Both the position numbers and the translations under genes were made by a program. Shown here piece by piece: positions 9,047-17,558 of a stretch of 64,000 nt of DNA. A model generated the notes under the pieces. The model did not search any database. It was not told where the DNA came from and saw only the letters and a list, made by a program, of their open reading frames with translations. The stretch comes from Acidithiobacillus ferridurans (GTDB lineage: Bacteria > Pseudomonadota > Gammaproteobacteria > Acidithiobacillales > Acidithiobacillaceae), in assembly GCF_003966655.1 (NCBI RefSeq), contig NZ_AP018795.1, positions 1,330,001 through 1,394,000 of the forward strand. Direction: 5' to 3'. Each line of letters starts with the position of its first letter. Position 1 is the stretch's first letter.

Positions 9047-10405
9047 TCAGAATGCAATAAACGCGGTAACCGCAAACTCGTTGTCAGCGGCATTCGCAAC
9101 ACTTTGGGGTAATGCTCTTTGTGCTGGCGGAATACCGGACAAATCAGGTATGTTTACGCTTCTCACGAAATAATCAACCATTACCCTGGTGGACTTGGTA
9201 ATATGGTATTGGCCACCGATCGCCCAGGTTTTGAATATTCTCTCCTGCGTTGCAACATTGGGTAATCGATCATAGAAGTCATAGCGCAGATCGAACTCTA
9301 AACGGTTGGTTACAAAAAATCCGCCGGAAACATAATATCCTTTAGCCGTATTCTGGCTTCCAGGGTAAACCTGGGCGTCCGTAAGCGTCGGCGCCGCACC
9401 TGCGTATGTATTAAATACCGCGGGCGCATCGATCATTCCGGAACCACGGATATATTCAAACTTGAGCCATCTTCCCCAACGTTGCATATATCCCTGCGTA
9501 TACGTCAGGCCAAGTCCATCGCGTGTCATGGAGTAGGATTGTCCATTAAAAATGGGGTTCGCATGCTGATACCAGAGGAATCCCGTCACGTCACTGCGAA
9601 ATGGTCCATGAATTGGCCCAAACCCTCTTAAAATATAGGACGCCTGTAGGCGCGCTGCGACGAGCGCTCCGCTGGAGGTATTTGTCGCCACCAGAGGTCC
9701 AAAGTTGCCGACCATCACGCCATAGGCGTACTCCATATTCCCCGCACGAAACCAGTCCATTACTTCCGCACCGGGATATCGGAACGCGTTGTTTCCCATT
9801 ATATTTTTACCGGGAACAGAATAACTTTCGTATGGCCCTGACCGATAATCGGTATTTGTTGAATAAAATGGCTGCAACATTAGTTGTTGTACGACCGTAC
9901 TATAATTAAATCCAAATGCAAAGTTTGGGTATCCCTGCATATCTTCTTCCGGACCGGGTGCGCGAATGATACCCACTTCAAAGCGTGCGCCGGGAACGTA
10001 ACTAAATGTAGCATGAGCGTCCATGAGCTGTGGTGTGTAGTTACCGGCAACGTGAGTGAACTGATTGTTTCCAAACTCGCCGGCCAACATGTATGAAATA
10101 TGCTTATTGATGTTTCCTCGCAGCATGATGTGCGCAAAGAGAATATTAAACGACTTGCTGGATGTGTCTTGCGGTGCTACCAGGTTAAACCTCGGAATCT
10201 GACCATTTTCTGCCATGGTTCCATTCATGTATTTGTAAAGCGGAATAAAGAACCCACAAAAGTTTAACAGTGGGGCGTGTGCTGGAGAAATACCTTCCAG
10301 CTTGAACCAATTTGCAGCAGCGGCAACGTCTATTGAACCCGCAGCCAGACCGACAACCGCAAGAGCATATATTGCATATTTTTTATGTTTCTTCCTCTTC
10401 CCCAT
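9047..10405 (-). CDS. Outer-membrane porin-like beta-barrel downstream of tetH
   Basis: A 452-residue exported protein. It has a basic N-terminus and signal peptide (about residues 1-31, ending near VAAAANW), then alternating amphipathic strands and a terminal Phe (VTAFIAF), the outer-membrane barrel signal. Start 10405 has GGAGATAGAT immediately upstream as ribosome site. The overall character is that of large anion-type porins, but I cannot assign a named family with certainty. It lies 117 bases behind tetH on the same strand with no obvious terminator between, so it is probably co-transcribed. Inference: it may admit tetrathionate or other sulfur oxyanions, or release products. Confidence 0.72.
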   Translation of the reverse strand: MGKRKKHKKYAIYALAVVGLAAGSIDVAAAANWFKLEGISPAHAPLLNFCGFFIPLYKYMNGTMAENGQIPRFNLVAPQDTSSKSFNILFAHIMLRGNINKHISYMLAGEFGNNQFTHVAGNYTPQLMDAHATFSYVPGARFEVGIIRAPGPEEDMQGYPNFAFGFNYSTVVQQLMLQPFYSTNTDYRSGPYESYSVPGKNIMGNNAFRYPGAEVMDWFRAGNMEYAYGVMVGNFGPLVATNTSSGALVAARLQASYILRGFGPIHGPFRSDVTGFLWYQHANPIFNGQSYSMTRDGLGLTYTQGYMQRWGRWLKFEYIRGSGMIDAPAVFNTYAGAAPTLTDAQVYPGSQNTAKGYYVSGGFFVTNRLEFDLRYDFYDRLPNVATQERIFKTWAIGGQYHITKSTRVMVDYFVRSVNIPDLSGIPPAQRALPQSVANAADNEFAVTAFIAF

Positions 10406-10522
10406 ATCTATCTCCTTCAGCCATCGCCCCGGGGCATGCTGGTTTCATTGTCCAGAAACATAACGAGGCAGATGGCCGGCTGGTTACGTGTTCTCGGGCG
10501 GGCCGAAAGCACGCCATAAATA

Positions 10523-12022
10523 CTAACTGCTATGACTTATCGTTTTTAGCGGAATCGCCATGATCCAGTCCCAGGAGTTGGTCAGGTAGACGGTACCTCC
10601 CACTATTACCGGGCTTTCGATCCCGAACTGGCCACCGATATGATGTTGGTGAAGTTCCTTTCCGGTGACAGGATTCACAACAAATAGGTATTGCCCAGTA
10701 GTGATGTACAGCAATCCGTTGTAATAGGTTGGAGCCGAACGCCCAGCGCCTGCCGCAACTTTAGTGGGGACATGCCATGTCCAGAGTAGCTTGCCCGTTT
10801 TAAGTTCATACGCCTGATAGGTGGATGCAACGGGATTGCCTACATATACGATATTGTTGTGGATCATGGGAACGCCCCCTTTAAACGCGGGTATTTTTCC
10901 TCCGCTTCCCATGTTTCTGGTCCATAGAACCGCGCCGGTCTTGGCATCAAATGCGCGAATGACGTTGCTGAACATGGCCTTTTTATTGGCTTGCGGTTTC
11001 GTTGTCGCATCGAGTACGACAACACCATCGGCCGCCGCCGGAGATACGTCGCCAATACCCGTATTACTGGCGCCCGGTATCGTCCCTTTCCATACGATAT
11101 GCCCGTTGGATTCATTCAGACAATAAAGATATGGCTTGATCGCCATAGCAAAATAAATATTATGCCGATACGCGGTCACGCTGGACATGTTGTCCATGCC
11201 CCCCACATGAGTTTTCCATACCTGCTTTCCGGTAGTGGCATTAATCCCAAACGCATTTCCTGCGCCATCAGCAATAAACAGGGTGTTGTTGTCATAGGCT
11301 GGTGTCGCCATGGTTTCGCCAGGTGTCGCGAAGTACCAAAGTAGCTTGCCGTTGTTGCGGTTAAGGGCATAAATGCCGTTGAAACTCACATTTAGGCCTC
11401 GCGCTGAAGCCGATGGATTGTGGGCATAGCGCAGGACATTGGCGAAGTTGAAGGCTACGCTGCCGGCGGATAGGTATACCGTATTTCCAATAACCAATGG
11501 GTTGCCCATCAAATTATTACCGACAGGACTCGCGCGCCAGATGAGTTTCCCGGTTTTTGCGTTAACCGCATATGCAAACATATCATCGCTTTCCGCATAG
11601 ACCACGCCATCAACCACCGATGGCCCCAGTGCGTTTCCATAGAACTGGGTTTGTGTTACGGATGCTTCCGCCGCGCCATAGGTCTTACTCCCGAACGGCG
11701 GGTTTGCCAGAGGCCATGCGCGGGCCTCCGGGAACAACCAGGATACGCCGTTCTTTATCCATTCCGGCGCATCGTCAGGGACCGGAAATGCAGCATTGTG
11801 GGCGGGATTCGCGTATGCGTGTGTCCATTCGGATGGGCCGACACCGGCATCCACGCCAGATGGTGCGTTTTCCGGGTGAGATACCGTTCGATAAGGCCCG
11901 GTTGAATCCATTGGAACAGCAACAGAGGCGGGCGCCAATGGCACCCAGCCAAAGAGGGCCAGCAACAATGACGATAAAAGAATTTTGTTATGTGGACCAT
12001 GGTTACGTACAATACTTGGCAT
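10523..12022 (-). CDS. tetH: Tetrathionate hydrolase
   Basis: Periplasmic/outer-membrane enzyme that hydrolyses tetrathionate to thiosulfate, sulfur and sulfate during sulfur-compound oxidation. The ATG at 12022 is preferred over upstream starts. GGAG lies 8 bases before it, it gives a proper signal peptide (hydrophobic core ILLSSLLLALFG, cleavage near residue 34), and the product is 499 residues, the length I recall for A. ferrooxidans TetH. The mature part starts AVPMDSTGPYR. It is a beta-propeller with repeated blades of the type NAKTGKLIWRAS, NRNNGKLLWYF, NATTGKQVWKT. Counting from this start, residue 325 is Asp (TGIGD), the catalytic aspartate reported for the A. ferrooxidans enzyme. Preceded by a two-component pair and a sigma54-like promoter region. 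Confidence 0.92.
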   Translation of the reverse strand: MPSIVRNHGPHNKILLSSLLLALFGWVPLAPASVAVPMDSTGPYRTVSHPENAPSGVDAGVGPSEWTHAYANPAHNAAFPVPDDAPEWIKNGVSWLFPEARAWPLANPPFGSKTYGAAEASVTQTQFYGNALGPSVVDGVVYAESDDMFAYAVNAKTGKLIWRASPVGNNLMGNPLVIGNTVYLSAGSVAFNFANVLRYAHNPSASARGLNVSFNGIYALNRNNGKLLWYFATPGETMATPAYDNNTLFIADGAGNAFGINATTGKQVWKTHVGGMDNMSSVTAYRHNIYFAMAIKPYLYCLNESNGHIVWKGTIPGASNTGIGDVSPAAADGVVVLDATTKPQANKKAMFSNVIRAFDAKTGAVLWTRNMGSGGKIPAFKGGVPMIHNNIVYVGNPVASTYQAYELKTGKLLWTWHVPTKVAAGAGRSAPTYYNGLLYITTGQYLFVVNPVTGKELHQHHIGGQFGIESPVIVGGTVYLTNSWDWIMAIPLKTISHSS

Positions 12023-12227
12023 ATCAGGTCTCCAATCCATTTGGTGAGATACAACGTACTCGGTCATCCGCTTCGCTTTTTCAACATGTGTTTCCACTTT
12101 AGTCATTTCCATAAACGATATTCACAGATTCAGAATGCTCGCTTCTATGACACAATCAGCGTTATATTTCTGGATACAGTCCGCTTATGATATTCAATGA
12201 ATAAATGAAAATTGGAATCACGCGGCA

Positions 12228-12242
12228 GCATGAGATGTGCCA
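12228..12242 (-). promoter_or_regulatory. Candidate sigma54 (-24/-12) promoter, proximal, upstream of tetH
   Basis: Read on the minus strand: TGGCAC-ATCTC-ATGC. It has the invariant GG and GC dinucleotides 10 bases apart and a perfect TGGCAC -24 box; the -12 box is ATGC instead of TTGC. The predicted transcription start would be about 195 bases before the tetH ATG. The NtrC-type activator gene lies directly upstream. Assigned from consensus only. Confidence 0.5.
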
Positions 12243-12322
12243 TGCACTTGGCAACCTACAGAGTATTTGTCCCGATAAATAGTCCATTGCCATCCCAAGC
12301 ATGCGGCCGCGGCCTACATACT

Positions 12323-12337
12323 GCATGTATTGTGCCA
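12323..12337 (-). promoter_or_regulatory. Candidate sigma54 (-24/-12) promoter, distal, upstream of tetH
   Basis: Minus strand: TGGCAC-AATAC-ATGC, the same two half-sites and spacing as the element 95 bases downstream, again GG-N10-GC. Only one of the pair may be used; both share the ATGC variant of the -12 box. Confidence 0.45.
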
Positions 12338-12409
12338 ATCGCATAACGATCGCAGGATGCTGTATTATCTTGTTATTCTTGCAGCGTGAGTTATCCGGAA
12401 GGCGTGGGG

Positions 12410-12459
12410 AAGGGCCAAACGGCACAGGTCGACCGTGAAGTTGGCCAGAAAGGGCCAAC
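12410..12459. promoter_or_regulatory. Putative activator-binding sites: GGCCAA repeats and a perfect palindrome
   Basis: AAGGGCCAA occurs at 12410-12418 and again at 12450-12458, exactly 40 bases apart (about four helical turns). The second copy is half of a perfect inverted repeat, GTTGGCC-N6-GGCCAAC, at 12440-12459. A third TGGCCAAG is at 12487-12494. The palindrome lies roughly 100-120 bases upstream of the distal -24 box, the usual distance for enhancer sites of NtrC-type activators. There is no T-run, so it does not look like a terminator of the regulator gene. Confidence 0.4.
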
Positions 12460-12524
12460 GAGCGCGTATTTCGGCCCCATTTGACCTGGCCAAGTAACGG
12501 ACCAGGCTAGCGCCTCTCTCGAAA

Positions 12525-13937
12525 TTATAGCTTCTCGCCGCCCGGCACATCTTCACGGTCGGCGACCAGCCCAAGATTTTTCATGCGGGTCCGCAGTTGC
12601 TTACGGCTGATGCCAAGCAACCGCGCGGCCTGACTCTTGTTGGACTGCGCTTTGTTCAGGGCCGACACGACTGCCTCGCGCTCTACGGCGTGGAGATCAT
12701 AAGTCCCCCCAAAGGAGCCTATTCTCTCTGTTTCCGTGGTGCGCATCTCGTTCGGGAGACCGGCGGCCAGTATGGTGCCCCCCCGATTCAGCACCACCAA
12801 ACGCTCGACGATATTCTCGAGCTGGCGAATGTTGCCGGGCCACGAATAGGCCTCCATGGCAGCTAACGCTGCAGCCGCGATGTCTACTTCAGGCCGCCCC
12901 AGCTCTGTGCACACACGCCGCAAAAAATGATGGACGAGGGGCGCGATATCCTCCCGCCGTTCCCGCAGCGGCGGGATGTGCAACGGGATGACATTCAACC
13001 GATAATACAGGTCTTCCCGAAAACTGCCTGCCTCCACCGCCTTGGCGAGGTCCACATGGGTTGCAGCGATGATACGGGCCGCGAGGCGCAGGGGTTGATT
13101 CCCGCCGAGGCGAGTATATTCCCGCTCCTGCAAGGTGCGTAACAACTTGACCTGCATCGCCAGGGGCATGTCACCCACTTCGTCCAGAAAGAGGGTTCCG
13201 GAGCCCGCCATTTCCAATTTCCCTGCCTGAGACCGCACCGCACCGGTGAAGGCGCCTTTCTCGTGACCGAAAATTTCGCTTTCCACCAGATCCAGGGGAA
13301 CGGCACCACAGTTGAATGCAAGAAAAGGCGCATGGGCACGGGGGGACGCCACATGCAACCCCCTGGCAACCAGCTCTTTGCCGGTTCCTGACTCTCCGGT
13401 AATCAGCACATTGGAAGGGGCGGGCGCGACGAGATGGATCATCTCCAGAATCTCGCGTGTGCCTGGACTCTCCCCGATAATGCCGTGGCGCGGCAAGTCC
13501 TGGCTGCGTGGCGGGTTGGTGTGACCCCGGCAACTCAATGCCTGGCGAATGATGGCGACGAGTTCCCCTTCATCCACCGGCTTGGTCAGGTAATGCTCCG
13601 CCCCCGCCTTGATCGCCTGCACAGCCTGTTCGATTTCACCGTAGGCCGTGGCAATCAGCACAGGTACTCTGGGCCAGCGCTCCTTGATGCGTGCCAGCAA
13701 TTCGGTACCGCTCATCCCTGGCAGGCGCTGGTCTGTGAGGACCAGGACAGGGAGTTCCCTGGCCATGACGGCCAGGGCGTCCTCCGCGCTTTCTGTTTGT
13801 GTAGTCGAGAAGCCCTCAGCCTCCAGGATGGCCGCGAGTACGCTACGCAGATTTTTTTCGTCCTCGACGATGAGAATTTTCTGGGATCGCATGCCAATAA
13901 TCTTTTCGATACCCTTAAAGGATGATGGGTGGATCAT
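12525..13937 (-). CDS. Sigma54-dependent response regulator (NtrC type) for the tetH cluster
   Basis: Three-domain activator. The receiver has acidic pocket VEDE, phospho-acceptor Asp69 in LTDQRLPG and Lys in YLTKPVD. The AAA+ domain has Walker A GESGTGKE, the sigma54-contact loop GAFTGA, Walker B FLDEVGDM and the R-finger region REDLYYRLNVIP. The C-terminal Fis-type helix-turn-helix is SQAARLLGISRKQLRTRMKNLG. ATG 13937 overlaps the kinase stop as ATGA; an internal ATG at 13892 (MRSQKILIVEDE) is the alternative start. The intact GAFTGA means it should activate sigma54 promoters. With matching promoter elements directly downstream, the likely target is tetH (inference). Confidence 0.9.
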   Translation of the reverse strand: MIHPSSFKGIEKIIGMRSQKILIVEDEKNLRSVLAAILEAEGFSTTQTESAEDALAVMARELPVLVLTDQRLPGMSGTELLARIKERWPRVPVLIATAYGEIEQAVQAIKAGAEHYLTKPVDEGELVAIIRQALSCRGHTNPPRSQDLPRHGIIGESPGTREILEMIHLVAPAPSNVLITGESGTGKELVARGLHVASPRAHAPFLAFNCGAVPLDLVESEIFGHEKGAFTGAVRSQAGKLEMAGSGTLFLDEVGDMPLAMQVKLLRTLQEREYTRLGGNQPLRLAARIIAATHVDLAKAVEAGSFREDLYYRLNVIPLHIPPLRERREDIAPLVHHFLRRVCTELGRPEVDIAAAALAAMEAYSWPGNIRQLENIVERLVVLNRGGTILAAGLPNEMRTTETERIGSFGGTYDLHAVEREAVVSALNKAQSNKSQAARLLGISRKQLRTRMKNLGLVADREDVPGGEKL

Positions 13938-15370
13938 CGGCCGGGACCCTGCGGAGGTAAACAAAGTGCGAACTCGGCTCCGACTTCCCGATGGCGCAAT
14001 TCCACTTGCCCGTCGTGGACCATCATGATTTTCGTGACCACCGCCAGACCAAGGCCGCCGCCCTTCGCCTTCCCTGTCACGTAAGGCTTGAAAATGTCAT
14101 TGGCCCGCTCCGGCGGCACCCCTGGGCCATTGTCCACGACCCCGGCCACAAACTGCCCGTTTTCTTCGCGCCGACCGTATAACGTAATGCAGCCACCGTG
14201 GTTCGGCAGGGCTTCGACGGCGTTGAGCAACAAGTTGCTGATAGCCTGTTCAAACAACTGCGGATCGGCGACGACCTGCAGAGACGGCGGGCAATTTATA
14301 GTAAGAGTAATTTGTTTGGCCTCCAGATCCGTCGCGTGCCTTTTGCTGCTGCGTAAGAGCAAGTCCAGCGCGGGCACTTCTGTGAGATCTATATGATAAG
14401 GACGCCCGAAATCGAGAAATCCCTGGGTCATATCATACAGTCGCTGAACCTCCTCTTCTATGATATTGATAAATTCTTGCCGGTTCACCGGCTGCTCGTA
14501 GCGGACCAGGTATCGCGCCGCACCGCGTAAGGAGGAAAGCGCGTTGCGGATCTCGTGCGCCACCTGGGCTGACATCTCTCCAATCGTCGCCATGCATTGC
14601 ATCGCCTGTTGTCTCCGGTGTAACTGTTCGAGTTCCAACAGATATTGCTGCAACCGCTGTTCCAGCCTCTTGAAACCTTCCTCCAGGCGGGTTATCTCGT
14701 CGCCATCCGCCGGAATGGGAGAATATTGCGGGAAACCGTCCACATGGAGCCGCGACTCCACATCCGCCATCTGCTGCGAGAGACGCCGAATGGGGCGAGT
14801 AAACGTGTTGCTAATGAGAGAGGCACCGATGAGACCCATGAAAGCCGTGATCATGCCAAGAAAGGAAAGACGCCTGATCGCAAGGTCCATTCGGGTATCC
14901 ACTACGCTTTGGATCACGTCATTATTGGCCCGCAGGCTGACATAGCCGAGGATATGCGATCCGGCACGGATAGGAGCCGTAAACTCCTCGTGCCCCGGGT
15001 TTGTCGGCACCAGGCCTTGCCGACCGATCGCCGTTGACTGTGTGCTTGCGACTGTCAGACCCTGCGGATCGGTTATGATTGCGCGGCGGATCAGCGGGTT
15101 ATTCTCGACCTGTTCAACCAGTTTAAGCAGCGTGCTGCTGTTTCCGGATAACAGAGGATCAGCGGCATCGCGGGCAAGTCCTCGGCTGAGATGGATGACC
15201 CTACTATGAATCTGTTTTTCCATATTTTGTTCGACCGCGGTGTAGAGAAACAGCACGATCATTCCATAGATGCCGGCAATGAGCATAAGCACAAAGATGA
15301 TACTTTTGGAACGCACGCTCAGATGGCGCCATAAATGAATGGCAAAGGAGTGACTAAGGTGTGCTGTCAA
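13934..15370 (-). CDS. Membrane sensor histidine kinase, partner of the NtrC-type regulator
   Basis: 478 residues starting at TTG 15370, with AGGA about 9 bases upstream; no in-frame ATG lies near. It has two membrane helices (about residues 24-45 and 170-190) flanking a periplasmic sensor domain of some 120 residues. HAMP follows, then a coiled coil (LEQRLQQYLLELEQLHRRQQ), the phospho-acceptor His in VAHEIRNALSSLRG, and the ATPase boxes NLLLNAVEAL, DNGPGVP and GGGLGLAVV. Overlaps the regulator gene by four bases. The periplasmic ligand is unknown; position beside tetH suggests a sulfur compound such as tetrathionate (inference). Confidence 0.9.
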   Translation of the reverse strand: MTAHLSHSFAIHLWRHLSVRSKSIIFVLMLIAGIYGMIVLFLYTAVEQNMEKQIHSRVIHLSRGLARDAADPLLSGNSSTLLKLVEQVENNPLIRRAIITDPQGLTVASTQSTAIGRQGLVPTNPGHEEFTAPIRAGSHILGYVSLRANNDVIQSVVDTRMDLAIRRLSFLGMITAFMGLIGASLISNTFTRPIRRLSQQMADVESRLHVDGFPQYSPIPADGDEITRLEEGFKRLEQRLQQYLLELEQLHRRQQAMQCMATIGEMSAQVAHEIRNALSSLRGAARYLVRYEQPVNRQEFINIIEEEVQRLYDMTQGFLDFGRPYHIDLTEVPALDLLLRSSKRHATDLEAKQITLTINCPPSLQVVADPQLFEQAISNLLLNAVEALPNHGGCITLYGRREENGQFVAGVVDNGPGVPPERANDIFKPYVTGKAKGGGLGLAVVTKIMMVHDGQVELRHREVGAEFALCLPPQGPGR

Positions 15371-15486
15371 TAGTGAATCCTCATGTTTCAGTCATGTCAG
15401 TAGCACCCCAAATCCAGCGCATACGATGCGTATTCCATGCCATTCGGCCGGGGCGGGCGGAGTGTAATGACCGTGGTAAAAGGACG

Positions 15487-15597
15487 TTACGCCGACTGGG
15501 GCGACGGGGTCAACCGCCGCTTCTTCCGCATGAATTCTCCGTCGTTAGTTAGCCTGTAGGCGTTGTAGATCAGACGATCCAGAACATGGAATCGGTG
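15487..15597 (-). pseudogene. IS21-family istB remnant (C-terminal end only)
   Basis: On the minus strand an open stretch reads HVLDRLIYNAYRL followed by DGEFMRKKRR and ends at TAA (15489-15487). This is the typical C-terminus of IstB, the ATPase helper of IS21 elements. The rest of istB and all of istA are missing. It marks an old insertion or deletion scar between the tetH unit and the petI operon. Confidence 0.7.
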
Positions 15598-15628
15598 GCC
15601 GGATCGCCGTGGAGTCAGTGGCCGGATG
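15588..15628. repeat. Two 18-bp imperfect direct repeats resembling IS21 end repeats
   Basis: GGAATCGGTGGCCGGATC (15588-15605) and GGAGTCAGTGGCCGGATG (15611-15628) differ at four positions and lie 23 bases apart, followed by GCGGCCGGAATACGCA. Arrays of such GTGGCCGG repeats are typical of IS21 termini. They abut the istB remnant directly, so the element has lost its interior. Confidence 0.5.
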
Positions 15629-15893
15629 CGGCCGGAATACGCAATTTTGAATAAATAGCTTCAATCAACGCCCGCCCGGGCGCGTGGCCGTGTGGGATGG
15701 TGACCCTGATCGCCATCCCTGCAGGGCCTTTTTTGCCCCGCCTTCAACGCAGGCTTTGATGCGCAGTTTGGGCAGTATCTTCAATAATCAAGGAAGGGGT
15801 TGACCATAATCCGTTTTTATAGTCATATATGGACATTATGGGGTTATAGATTAATTAGATGATAAGTATATGCTAACGCGGGGGTGGAGATAG
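15629..15893. other. Intergenic region before petI; no gene seen
   Basis: Contains the petI leader. A TTGACC box at 15800-15805 with CATATA 18 bases later is a possible sigma70 promoter but is weak. The last 15 bases (GGTGGAGATAG) provide the ribosome site of cycA1. Nothing else recognised. Confidence 0.4.
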
Positions 15894-16676
15894 ATGGTCC
15901 AACTTAGCTACACAAAAACAGCCGGCAAGATGGTGGCCTTGGTATCTGTCGTGTTTACCGGTATGGGCGCGATGCTTTTCGACACAATTGCTTATGGAGC
16001 GGCAAGTGCACCGAATAGCGAGGTTGTGGCTGCCACCGCTTCTTCGACCACGGCCGTTACGGTTCCAACGCAGTCCGTGGCGAATGCACAGAATACGACG
16101 GGTACCAACGCGACCGGCATTCCGCAACCGGTAAGCACTACCTGTATGGCATGTCACGGAATGACTGGAATATCTCCCAGTGGATCAATGTTTCCAGACT
16201 TGGCTGGTCAATGGTCTCCTTATTTGGTCAAACAACTCAACAACTTTAGAAGTCATACCCGTGCGGATCCCATGGCAAAGGCTATTATGTGGGGCATGGC
16301 CGCGTCGCTAACGCCGGCACAGGTGCAACAGGTAGCAAATTACTTCTCTACTCAGACTCCACCGAAAGCAAAAATGGCAAACGCTAAACTAGCGGCAGAA
16401 GGAAAGAAGATATATGAAGGTGGAATATCTAACCTTCATGTGCCTGCATGTATGGCATGCCACGGTCCAACCGGTCTAGGTGACCCGCCTTACTTTCCTC
16501 GCTTGGCAGGTCAACGGCGAGCCTACGTAGAATTGCAACTGCATTATTTCAAAAAAGGCCTCAGAACCAATGATCCGCATGCCATCATGCGATACGTCGC
16601 CTCGCGGCTAACGGCGCCGCAGATTACGGAGTTGGCAACCTATGTACGCAGTTTGCCTGGAGGTGCTAATGAATAA
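15894..16676 (+). CDS. cycA1: Dihaem cytochrome c4 (CycA1) of the petI operon
   Basis: Membrane-anchored or periplasmic dihaem cytochrome that shuttles electrons between rusticyanin or other periplasmic carriers and the PetI bc1 complex during uphill flow from Fe(II). Two CxxCH sites are visible: Cys84-Cys87-His88 (CMACHG) and Cys186-Cys189-His190 (CMACHG), each followed by the LAGQ segment of c4 proteins. N-terminal hydrophobic segment at residues 12-37. 260 residues. First gene of cycA1-sdrA-petA1B1C1, the arrangement described for A. ferrooxidans petI; the sdrA start lies inside its stop region. In the window it closely resembles the Cyc1 product at 57678. Confidence 0.92.
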   Translation: MVQLSYTKTAGKMVALVSVVFTGMGAMLFDTIAYGAASAPNSEVVAATASSTTAVTVPTQSVANAQNTTGTNATGIPQPVSTTCMACHGMTGISPSGSMFPDLAGQWSPYLVKQLNNFRSHTRADPMAKAIMWGMAASLTPAQVQQVANYFSTQTPPKAKMANAKLAAEGKKIYEGGISNLHVPACMACHGPTGLGDPPYFPRLAGQRRAYVELQLHYFKKGLRTNDPHAIMRYVASRLTAPQITELATYVRSLPGGANE

Positions 16677-17457
16677 TTATGTACCAGTTGATGGCTTGCT
16701 GAACGGGCGTGTAATCATTGTTACAGGAGCCGGGGAAGGGATTGGTCGCTGTGCTGCCGTAGAATTTGCCCGTTTGGGTGCTGAAGTAGTGTTATTGGGC
16801 CGAACGCAGCGGAAGCTAGAGGGTGTATACGACGAAATTGTTGATTCAGGTTATAAGGAGCCGGTTATACATCCAATGGATTTGCTGACTGCCAAGGGAC
16901 GCGATTACCAGGATTTTGCGCAGCGCCTGAAGGAAAATTTAGGTCGCCTGGATGGGGTCCTGCACAATGCTGCGGAACTCGATATATTGACACCGATCCA
17001 GTATTACGACGAGGATTTGTGGGAAAGCGCGATGAAGGTGAATATGACCGCGCCATACTTATTGACACAAGCCTGTTTGCCACTGCTGCTTGCATCCGAG
17101 GATGCATCCATTGTTTTTATTACTGATGACTGCGCCCTTGAGGCAAAAGGTTATTGGGGAGCGTATGCTGTAAGTAAAGCGGCAGTACAACATTTTGGAC
17201 TTACGCTTGCAATTGAATTGCAAAACACCAACGTTCGCGTGAACGTGATAAATCCTGGGCCGTGCCGTACGGGAATGCGGGTGAGGACACATCCGGGAGC
17301 ATCAATAATGTCCGTTCCGCCACCGATAGCGATAATGCCCCTTTATGAATATTTGTTAGGGCCTGATAGCAACAATACACGTGGGCAAATAATGAATGCC
17401 AGAGATTGGCTGGATACGGAACACGATGATCGCCAGGTTGTTGCGGTTCTTGAGTAA
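16669..17457 (+). CDS. sdrA: Short-chain dehydrogenase/reductase SdrA of petI operon
   Basis: SDR-fold oxidoreductase of 262 residues. The nucleotide-binding motif is TGAGEGIG (TGxxxGIG), followed by NAAELDIL (NNAG-like) and the catalytic YAVSK (YxxxK). It ends with NPGPCRTGM. Start ATG 16669 has GGAGG upstream and overlaps cycA1 by eight bases. Its substrate is unknown; the association with bc1 operons in Acidithiobacillus is established but its function there is not. Confidence 0.88.
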   Translation: MNNYVPVDGLLNGRVIIVTGAGEGIGRCAAVEFARLGAEVVLLGRTQRKLEGVYDEIVDSGYKEPVIHPMDLLTAKGRDYQDFAQRLKENLGRLDGVLHNAAELDILTPIQYYDEDLWESAMKVNMTAPYLLTQACLPLLLASEDASIVFITDDCALEAKGYWGAYAVSKAAVQHFGLTLAIELQNTNVRVNVINPGPCRTGMRVRTHPGASIMSVPPPIAIMPLYEYLLGPDSNNTRGQIMNARDWLDTEHDDRQVVAVLE

Positions 17458-17558
17458 TAACCTGACAGACGTTGGATGGTGCCGCAAACAGCCCTACGGA
17501 ATAAAACAAACTCTGGTAGTTACGCGGTTTGTATCAAAGCACGAGCGAGGTTATAGAA

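Noticed and set aside
12023-12112. Upstream extension of tetH to an ATG at 12112 (529 residues)
   Set aside because: No ribosome site there and the added 30 residues spoil the signal peptide; ATG 12022 gives 499 residues and places the catalytic Asp at 325.
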